Assembly: GCA_964579325.1 (NCBI GenBank)
Contig: CAZOHN010000052.1
Location: forward strand, 1 to 18,021
Length of the DNA: 18,021 nt
Source of the DNA: CAZOHN01 sp964579325
Lineage (GTDB): Bacteria > Pseudomonadota > Alphaproteobacteria > Rhodobacterales > Rhodobacteraceae
Direction: 5' to 3'
In this document: positions 12,387 to 18,021 of the stretch, piece by piece
Layout: each line of letters begins with the position of its first letter
Position numbering within the stretch: the stretch's first letter is position 1
Position numbers and translations under genes: made by a program
Notes under the pieces: model-generated
What the model was told of the DNA's origin: nothing
The model's input: the letters and a program-made list of their open reading frames with translations, nothing else
The model's database searches: none

Positions 12387-13529
12387 TCAGACCAGAAGCG
12401 CCCGCGCCTCGGCGGGCGAGAGCGCCGCGGGGCGGGTGCAGGTTGTGGTCATGGTGACGAAGGCGCCGGTCTCGCCCGACTTCAGGCAGGCGGTCATCAC
12501 CTCGACCCCATGCAGCGCACGGTCGAGCGAGCAGCGCGCGTCGCGCCCCTCGATCAGCGCCATCGCCATGTCGGCAAGCCCGGCCGTGCGGTAGTTCGCG
12601 ACGGCCCCGCGCGGGTGGTCCTGGTTGGCCTTGCCGAAGGGATGGTCCCAGGGCTCGACCGTGCCGAGCGTTCCGTCGCGCCCGCCGATCTCGACCGGGC
12701 CGCCGAAGAAGTTGGGATCGGGGACATAGAGTGTGCCTTCGGTCCCGTAGAGCTCCATGTGCGCGCGCTTGTGGTGCCAGACGTCCCAACTTGTCGAGAG
12801 GTTCACCGTCGCGCCCGATTGGAACTGGAGGAGTGCGTGGATGTTTGTGGGCGTGCGTACGGGCACCGTCTCGCCCTTGCGCGGGCCGCTGCCGATCGTG
12901 CGCTCGGTCTCGGCCGCCGAGGTGAGTGCCGCGACGCGGGCGACCGGGCCGAGGAGGTTGATGAGGTTGGCGATGTAGTAGGGTCCGAGGTCGAGCATCG
13001 GGCCACCGCCCGGCAGAAAGAAGAAATCGGGGTTCGGGTGCCAGCTTTCCATTCCGTGGTTCTGGACTGCCGCGCCGCCGGCCGTGATCGTGCCGATCCG
13101 CCCCTCGTCGAGCAGTGCGCGGGCCTGCTGGTGCGACCCGCCGAGAAAGGTGTCGGGCGCGCATCCGACCGAGACGCCCTTCGCCCGGGCGGCATCGCGG
13201 AGCGCCACGCCGTCCTCCAGCGTCAGGACGAGCGGCTTTTCGGAATAGACATGCTTGCCGGCCTCGACGGCGGCGCGCGAGACTGCGTAGTGCGCGTCGG
13301 GGATGGTGAGGTTGATCACCACGTCGACGGCCGGGTTGGCGAGGAGGTCGCCCACCTCTTGCGCCATGGTGCCGAATTCATCGGCGCGGGTGCGGGCGCT
13401 GGCCATGTTCATGTCTGCGACGGCGTGGACCTGAAGGCCGCGGAACAGGGGAGCGAGGCGAAGGTAGGCGGCGGAGATGTTGCCGCACCCGATTATGCCA
13501 ATGCCGAGCTTTTCGTTTCCCGAGGTCAT
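12387..13529 (-). CDS. Gfo/Idh/MocA family oxidoreductase
   Basis: A 380-residue NAD(P)-dependent sugar or inositol dehydrogenase. The N-terminal Rossmann fold (1-125) has IGIIGCGNIS (residues 10-19) and the family's HVYSEKPL (93-100), whose Lys is catalytic. The C-terminal alpha/beta substrate domain includes GGGPMLDLGPYYIANLINLLGP, in the position where members carry the catalytic His/Tyr region, and MELYGTEGTLYVPDP. It pairs with the adjacent TIM-barrel isomerase/epimerase (one base apart), a common duo for oxidation or epimerisation of sugars. The exact substrate is not readable. The context of GH2 mannosidase and GH43 xylosidase suggests a hexose or pentose released by them. Confidence 0.93.
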   Translation of the reverse strand: MTSGNEKLGIGIIGCGNISAAYLRLAPLFRGLQVHAVADMNMASARTRADEFGTMAQEVGDLLANPAVDVVINLTIPDAHYAVSRAAVEAGKHVYSEKPLVLTLEDGVALRDAARAKGVSVGCAPDTFLGGSHQQARALLDEGRIGTITAGGAAVQNHGMESWHPNPDFFFLPGGGPMLDLGPYYIANLINLLGPVARVAALTSAAETERTIGSGPRKGETVPVRTPTNIHALLQFQSGATVNLSTSWDVWHHKRAHMELYGTEGTLYVPDPNFFGGPVEIGGRDGTLGTVEPWDHPFGKANQDHPRGAVANYRTAGLADMAMALIEGRDARCSLDRALHGVEVMTACLKSGETGAFVTMTTTCTRPAALSPAEARALLV

Positions 13530-13530
13530 G

Positions 13531-14280
13531 TCAGAAGCCTTTCGCGGCGGCGAGCGAGCGCGTGGCGAAACGCGCGTGGTCGGCGGGGTTGTCGTGTTCC
13601 ATCACGAAGTGGCGGCAGGCGGTGGCCCGCAGCGCGGCCATGATTACAGGCCAGGCGACGGTGCCGTGGCCCACGTCGGCCCAGCCGTCCTCGGAGGCGT
13701 TCTCGCCTGCGGGCGCGATGTCCTTCACATGTGCCGAGGTGATCCGCGCGGCGTGGCGTCCTATCCAGTCGAGCGGATCGGCGCCGCCGCGCACCACCCA
13801 GGCGACGTCGATCTCCCATTCCAGCGTCGGCCCGCCCTCGAAGATCGCGGTCTGCGGGATGGTCCCGTCCGGCAGCGGCCGGAACTCGAAATCGTGGTTG
13901 TGCCAGCCGAAGCCGAGGCCCGCGCGGCGCAACGGGATCGAGGCACGTTCAAGGCGCGCCCCGAAGGCGCGCCAGCCGGCGGCTTCGGCGGGGCGGTCGT
14001 CGGGCATGAGGAAGGGGCAGTAGACGCGCTCGATCCCGAGATCGCGTGCGATGGCGAGCACGCTGTCGGGTTCGTCCTCGATCATGGCGAACGAGAAATG
14101 CGCGGTCGGCATCGCGAGGCCGGTCGCCTTCAGGCCCTCCCCCAGCGCAGCGACAAGGCCGGCGTCGGCATAGAGCGCGCCATAGCCCTCTACGGCGCCG
14201 TATCCGGCGTCGGCGAGCATCCGCAGCGTGGCATCGAGGGGCGGGAAGTTGCGCGAGGAGTAGAGTTGATAGCCGAACAT
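13531..14280 (-). CDS. TIM-barrel sugar phosphate isomerase/epimerase (AP-endonuclease family 2 fold)
   Basis: A 249-residue TIM barrel of the xylose-isomerase-like/IolE-Hyi superfamily. Metal and substrate motifs in order: HFSFAM (61-66), GFGWHNHDFEF (124-133), EWEIDVAW (154-161), HVKDI (184-188), GHGTVAWP (204-211), and VMEHDNP (226-232). Candidate metal ligands are among H127/H129, E156/D158, H184 and E228/D230. I take ATG 14280, one base from the mannosidase stop, rather than a longer frame to 14499 that overlaps the mannosidase; the motif MFGYQLYSSR is the normal first strand. Coupled to the Gfo/Idh gene downstream. Which sugar it isomerises is not determined. Confidence 0.9.
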   Translation of the reverse strand: MFGYQLYSSRNFPPLDATLRMLADAGYGAVEGYGALYADAGLVAALGEGLKATGLAMPTAHFSFAMIEDEPDSVLAIARDLGIERVYCPFLMPDDRPAEAAGWRAFGARLERASIPLRRAGLGFGWHNHDFEFRPLPDGTIPQTAIFEGGPTLEWEIDVAWVVRGGADPLDWIGRHAARITSAHVKDIAPAGENASEDGWADVGHGTVAWPVIMAALRATACRHFVMEHDNPADHARFATRSLAAAKGF

Positions 14281-14281
14281 C

Positions 14282-16705
14282 TCAGGTCCTTTCGGGGGTG
14301 CCATGGGTGGCGGAATGCAGGTGGCGGATCGTGAAGATGGGGCGTGACGAGGGATCGGCCGGGCGGAAGCGGACCGCGCGGTCGCGGCCGGGGATGAGCG
14401 CGAATGCGTTGTCAGAGAACCGGCCGGGCACGTCGGCCTCGATCGAGAGGAAGGGCGCGAGGCAGGTGGCCGCGAGGTCGATCCGCCAGCCGTCGCCATC
14501 GGGCGTGATGCGGGTGCTTACCTGTGGGTCGCGCAGCGCCTGGGCCTTCCACGGACCGAGGGACAGGATGTCCTCGCCTTCCGCACCGCCCGACCACTCC
14601 CAGTGCAGGACTTCACCGTCCCCAAGCGTGCCGGCGGCGATCACGGCGAGATCCTGTGCGGCGTCGGTTCCGATGGTCGCCTCATGCACTGCCAGCGGAC
14701 GGAGCCGTCCCGACATGTCGAGGGCATGGACGCGGAGGTCGAGGTGCAGCGGTGCGGGACCGTCGTTCACCGCACGGAGCACGACGCCCTCGCCCTGCGG
14801 GACGGCAACCACCGTGACCGGGGCGAAGAACCGGCGCGCCATGTGGTGCAGGAGCTTCCAGCCACCGCCGTGGTCGAGCGAGGACCACGAGCAGACGGGC
14901 CAGGTGTCGTTGAGTTGCCAGAAGAGCGTGCCCATGCAGTGCGGCTTGAGCGCCCGCCACGCGATCACGGCGGTCTGGATCGCAAGGCCCTGCTGGACCT
15001 GGGAGAGGTAGACGAAGCTCGGGAAATCGACCGGGAAGCGGAAGGCGCGAAACATCGTCTCGGCGATCCGGGCGTTGCCGCCGGCGTTCTTCTGGTGGCT
15101 CTCCATCACCGGGGAGGCGATGTTGAAGTCGGCGGGCTCGGCGAAACGGCGGATCACGTCCATCGAGGGGTAGGACTGGAACCCGAATTCGGAGCAGAAG
15201 CGGGGCCGGACATCGCGGTAGTGGTCGAAGTCGCGGCCCTCGTGCCAGACCGACCAGAAGTGCATGTCGCCAGAGCAGTCGTCGTGCCAGGCATCGCCGA
15301 AAGCCAATGGGCCGGGGCTGGGCGAGGAGGGCCACCAGTTGGCGTCGGGGAGCGTGGCGCGAAGTGCAGCCTCGACCGTGCGGTTCAGCCGGTCGTAGCT
15401 GACGAGATACCGGTCGCGGTCGCGGCGGCTCTCCTCGAACCAGTTCAACGCGCCGATCAGTTCGTTGTCGCCACACCAGAGCGCGAGGCAGGCATGGTGG
15501 TTGAGGCGCGCAGCGACGTCGCGGACCTCGGCGTCCACTTCGGAAAGGAAGTCGGAGGTTGAGGGGTAGAGGTGGCAGGCGAACATGAAATCCTGCCAGA
15601 CCATCAGCCCGAGCCGGTCGCAGAGGTCGTAGAACCAGTCGGGCTCATACCGGCCGCCACCCCAGACCCGGATCATGTTCATGTTCGCCTGCACCGCCGA
15701 GCGCAGGAGGTCCTCGACGGCCTCGCGGGTGATCCGACCGTGCAGAGCATCCGCCGGGATCCAGTTCGCGCCCCGGGCAAAGACCGGGCGGCCGTTCACC
15801 TCGAAGCGGAACGAGCGCCCTGCGGGGTCGGGTTCGCTGACGTGGCGCAGGTCGCGCAGGCCGATCTCGCGGGCCGCGGTGGCGCCCGCGGCGGTTACGA
15901 CGAGGGTATGGAGGGATTGCGAGCCGAGGCCGGCGGGCCACCAGAGGTCGGGTCCAGCGATCTCGATCACGAGAACCGCCCGCCCGTTCACGACGATCGA
16001 GGTAGCGGTGGCACCGCAGATCGAGGCCGTGACCGGCGCGCCATCCGCGACATGGGCGGTCACGATGGTGAGCGTGACCTCGACGGCCCCGTCGCGGTGT
16101 CGCTGTTGCACGAGGACATCGGCGACGCGGGGGCCCTGCGGCTCCAGCGCGATCCGGCCCCAGATCCCGAAGCTCGGCAGGGCGATGTTCCAGTCCCAGC
16201 CGAAGTCGCACTGCGGCTTGCGTAGCATGTTGCCGCCCGGAACGGGGCAGTTCGCGGCGTGGTGAGGCACCGGGAAAGGCAGGGCCGCAGCCCGGGCGGC
16301 GCCTTCGCGCACGGGAGAGCGGAAGCGGATCGCGATCTCGTTTAGGCCCGGCCGCAGGGCATCGCCGCAGGGCACGCGCCAGCGGCGGAAGGCATTCGCC
16401 GCCGAGAGGACCGGCGTTCCGTTGATGGACACCTCCGCCACGGTATCAAGCCCGTCGATGACGAGATCGGCCGCGCCACTGGCGTGCTCGAACGTCCGCT
16501 CAATGCGCCAGTCGCGCTCCGCGATCCAGCACAGGCCGTACTCGTTGCGAGCGGCATAGGGGTCGGGGATCACACCGGCGCGGTGGAGTGCCGTCACCCC
16601 GTCACCCGGAATGGCCATCGGGACAGCGTGCTCGCCGGTCTCGTCGGTCAGCCGCCAGTCGCCCGCAAGGTCGAGCGCCTCAGAGACGCTGTTCGGTGCC
16701 AGCAT
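14282..16705 (-). CDS. GH2 beta-mannosidase
   Basis: An 807-residue retaining glycoside hydrolase of the beta-mannosidase type. It has an N-terminal jelly-roll sugar-binding domain (about 10-190, with KPQCDFGWDWNIALPSFGIWG, characteristic of beta-mannosidases), an immunoglobulin-like domain (190-300), and a TIM barrel (300-650). C-terminal beta domains follow. Catalytic residues are acid/base E415 in WCGDNE and nucleophile E506 in RFCSEFGFQSYPS. WQDFMFACHLYP and GTLFWQLNDTWPVCSWSS also match the mannosidase subgroup. No signal peptide, so it hydrolyses imported beta-mannosides in the cytoplasm. The start ATG 16705 overlaps the upstream ABC ATPase gene by 26 bases, with a weak ribosome binding site, suggesting coupled translation. 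Confidence 0.95.
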   Translation of the reverse strand: MLAPNSVSEALDLAGDWRLTDETGEHAVPMAIPGDGVTALHRAGVIPDPYAARNEYGLCWIAERDWRIERTFEHASGAADLVIDGLDTVAEVSINGTPVLSAANAFRRWRVPCGDALRPGLNEIAIRFRSPVREGAARAAALPFPVPHHAANCPVPGGNMLRKPQCDFGWDWNIALPSFGIWGRIALEPQGPRVADVLVQQRHRDGAVEVTLTIVTAHVADGAPVTASICGATATSIVVNGRAVLVIEIAGPDLWWPAGLGSQSLHTLVVTAAGATAAREIGLRDLRHVSEPDPAGRSFRFEVNGRPVFARGANWIPADALHGRITREAVEDLLRSAVQANMNMIRVWGGGRYEPDWFYDLCDRLGLMVWQDFMFACHLYPSTSDFLSEVDAEVRDVAARLNHHACLALWCGDNELIGALNWFEESRRDRDRYLVSYDRLNRTVEAALRATLPDANWWPSSPSPGPLAFGDAWHDDCSGDMHFWSVWHEGRDFDHYRDVRPRFCSEFGFQSYPSMDVIRRFAEPADFNIASPVMESHQKNAGGNARIAETMFRAFRFPVDFPSFVYLSQVQQGLAIQTAVIAWRALKPHCMGTLFWQLNDTWPVCSWSSLDHGGGWKLLHHMARRFFAPVTVVAVPQGEGVVLRAVNDGPAPLHLDLRVHALDMSGRLRPLAVHEATIGTDAAQDLAVIAAGTLGDGEVLHWEWSGGAEGEDILSLGPWKAQALRDPQVSTRITPDGDGWRIDLAATCLAPFLSIEADVPGRFSDNAFALIPGRDRAVRFRPADPSSRPIFTIRHLHSATHGTPERT

Positions 16706-17762
16706 CGAACACGCTCGCCTTCGTCTGATCGATCCGCAGGTGGACCTCGGTGCCCGGGGGCAACCGACGCTCGACCGGCACGCGCACCGACATCTGCCCT
16801 CCGCCAGTCTTGAGCCAGATCAGGCTATCGGCCCCCATCGGCTCGTCGATCTCGACTGTCGCGGCGATGGTCCGGCCAGGCTCGGGCGCCGTGACGACCT
16901 CGAGGTGTTCGGGGCGCAGTCCGATGATCGCCGCACTGCGCGTTCCGATCGGCCCCCCGTCGTATCCGCCGAGGTCGAGCCGCGTTCCGTCCTTGAGGAC
17001 GAACAGCTGCCCGCCCGCTTCGGTGCGCCCGGGCAGGAAGTTCATCGAGGGGCTGCCGATGAAGCCCGCCACGAAGAGGTTGGCGGGGCGGTTGTAGATT
17101 TCCTGCGGGGCGGCCAACTGCTGGATCACGCCGCCGCGCATCACCGCGATCCGGTCGGCAAGCGTCAGGGCCTCGATCTGGTCGTGGGTGACGTAGACCA
17201 TGGTATTGTTGAGCCGTGAGTGCAGCCGCTTGATCTCGACCCGCAGTTCGGAGCGCAGCTTGGCGTCGAGGTTCGACAGGGGCTCGTCGAAAAGGAAGAC
17301 GTCGACATCGCGGACAAGCGCGCGCCCGATCGCCACGCGTTGCCGCTGCCCCCCCGAAAGCGCACCTGGCTTGCGGTCGAGGAGCGGTTCGATCTGGAGA
17401 ATTTCCGCTGCGCGCGCCACGCGCTCGTCGATCTCTGCCTGCGGCATGCGTTGGTTCTTCAGGCCGAACGACAGGTTCCCGCGCACCGTCATCTGCGGGT
17501 AGAGCGCATAGGACTGGAACACCATTCCGATCCCACGCTCGGACGGTTCGGCCCATGTTACGTTCCGACCCTTTATCCAGACTTGACCGTCCGAGATATC
17601 GAGCAGACCGGCGATACAGTTGAGCAGCGTGGACTTGCCGCAGCCGGACGGACCGAGCAGCACGATGAATTCCCCGTCGGCGACGTCGAGGTTCAGTTCC
17701 CTGAGAACCGAGACCGCACCGAAATCGAGCTTCAGGTCGCGGACGGAGATGGAGAGTGTCAT
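16680..17762 (-). CDS. Carbohydrate ABC transporter ATP-binding protein (UgpC/MsmK/MalK type)
   Basis: A 360-residue ATPase of a CUT1-class sugar importer. The nucleotide-binding domain has Walker A GPSGCGKST (37-45), Q-loop Q83, signature LSGGQ (135-139), Walker B VFLFDE (155-160), and the switch His in YVTHD (H193). The C-terminal regulatory OB-fold (about 240-360) begins FIGSPSMNFLPG and includes IGLRPEHLEV, as in MalK/UgpC. It energises uptake through the permease encoded immediately upstream (4 bp apart) and a permease/binding protein presumably beyond the window. Placement with a mannosidase and a xylosidase implies import of beta-linked oligosaccharides. Family members can be shared among transporters, so specificity is inferred from neighbours only. 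Confidence 0.96.
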   Translation of the reverse strand: MTLSISVRDLKLDFGAVSVLRELNLDVADGEFIVLLGPSGCGKSTLLNCIAGLLDISDGQVWIKGRNVTWAEPSERGIGMVFQSYALYPQMTVRGNLSFGLKNQRMPQAEIDERVARAAEILQIEPLLDRKPGALSGGQRQRVAIGRALVRDVDVFLFDEPLSNLDAKLRSELRVEIKRLHSRLNNTMVYVTHDQIEALTLADRIAVMRGGVIQQLAAPQEIYNRPANLFVAGFIGSPSMNFLPGRTEAGGQLFVLKDGTRLDLGGYDGGPIGTRSAAIIGLRPEHLEVVTAPEPGRTIAATVEIDEPMGADSLIWLKTGGGQMSVRVPVERRLPPGTEVHLRIDQTKASVFDAGTEQRL

Positions 17763-17766
17763 GCAA

Positions 17767-18021
17767 TCAGCCCTTCACGGCACCGGCAGCGATGCCGCGC
17801 ACGAACAGTTTTCCCGAGACAAAGTAGATCGTCAGCGGAACGAGCCCCGTCAGCAGCGTCGCCGCCATGTTGACGTTGTATTCCTTGGTGCCCTGCACCG
17901 AGTTGACGATGTTGTTGAGCTGCACTGTCATCGGGTAGAGGTCGGGCTTGGTGTAGACGACGCCGAACAGGAAGTCGTTCCAGATGCCCGTCACCTGCAG
18001 GATGATCGCCACCACGAAGAT
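17767..18021 (-). CDS. Carbohydrate ABC transporter permease, MalG family (C-terminal 84 residues, cut by window edge)
   Basis: The last 84 residues of an inner-membrane permease, open at the right edge. The segment IILQVTGIWNDFLFGVVYTKPDLYPMTVQLNNI, followed by EYNVNMAATLLTGLVPLTIYFVSGKLFVRGIAAGAVKG, is the standard C-terminus of CUT1 MalG-type permeases, including the W-N-(D/E)-F segment and the terminal RG-(x)3-GAVKG. The EAA loop that contacts the ATPase lies outside the window. It is the most upstream operon gene visible, so the promoter and solute-binding protein are not in view. Confidence 0.93.
   Translation of the reverse strand: MFVVAIILQVTGIWNDFLFGVVYTKPDLYPMTVQLNNIVNSVQGTKEYNVNMAATLLTGLVPLTIYFVSGKLFVRGIAAGAVKG

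Noticed and set aside
10472..12457. A 661-residue open frame on the plus strand across the GH43 gene
   Set aside because: It is antisense to a clear GH43 enzyme with all catalytic residues. High GC suppresses stops in the complementary frame, and the translated sequence has no recognisable motif.
14603..16225. Long plus-strand frames (14603-15562 and 15572-16225) across the mannosidase
   Set aside because: They are antisense shadows of the GH2 gene, which has E415 and E506 in place.

Overview
The window is about 18 kb of very GC-rich DNA. It looks like the chromosome of an alphaproteobacterium, most likely of the Rhodobacterales/Rhodobacteraceae. The grounds are a complete PhyR-NepR-EcfG general stress response (GSR) locus, repeated GGAAC-N16-CGTT (EcfG-type) promoters, a GTTC-N7-GTTC LexA-type box, and GANTC/TTAA-rich intergenic motifs. 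It contains two runs of exactly 100 N (3696-3795 and 9648-9747), which are scaffold gaps.

Layout. (1) 1-754, minus: N-terminal part of a UvrD/PcrA helicase, cut by the window edge, with a probable leaderless promoter and a LexA-type box. (2) 889-3644, plus: a small membrane protein, then an EcfG promoter driving a YqjD-like (DUF883) and YqjE-like (holin-family) envelope pair, then an AI-2E-family exporter. (3) 3840-7482: the GSR core. nepR-ecfG-sensor kinase is read leftward and phyR rightward, from one shared inverted-repeat promoter region. (4) 7629-9508: two more genes behind perfect EcfG promoters (an uncharacterised exported protein and a PRC-barrel exported protein), with a degenerate receiver-domain protein on the opposite strand between them. 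(5) 9583-10801: a 14-bp minisatellite ending in a gap, a strong convergent terminator, an HGSNAT-like membrane acyltransferase that appears to start at CTG, and an intergenic region carrying the second copy of a 74-bp element also found at 1457-1530. (6) 10802-18021, minus: a carbohydrate operon. It is read from the right edge as ABC permease (partial), ABC ATPase, GH2 beta-mannosidase, TIM-barrel sugar isomerase/epimerase, Gfo/Idh/MocA dehydrogenase and GH43 beta-xylosidase/arabinofuranosidase.

How it works together. The kinase (HisKA_2 type, periplasmic sensor region) would control phosphorylation of PhyR. PhyR~P titrates NepR and frees EcfG, and EcfG reads the GGAAC-N16-CGTT promoters. Within 8 kb there are three perfect matches in front of envelope or exported proteins, plus the autoregulatory pair between nepR and phyR, so the locus is a compact stress island with its own local regulon. 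The sugar operon is independent of this. It looks like uptake and cytoplasmic hydrolysis of beta-mannoside and beta-xyloside oligosaccharides from hemicellulose, with oxidation/isomerisation of a released sugar.

The most interesting non-coding signals are the mirror-symmetric divergent EcfG promoter, the duplicated 74-bp element with conserved CtrA-like and GANTC sites, the LexA box at uvrD, and identical 55-bp sequences abutting the first gap that look like an unmerged assembly overlap.
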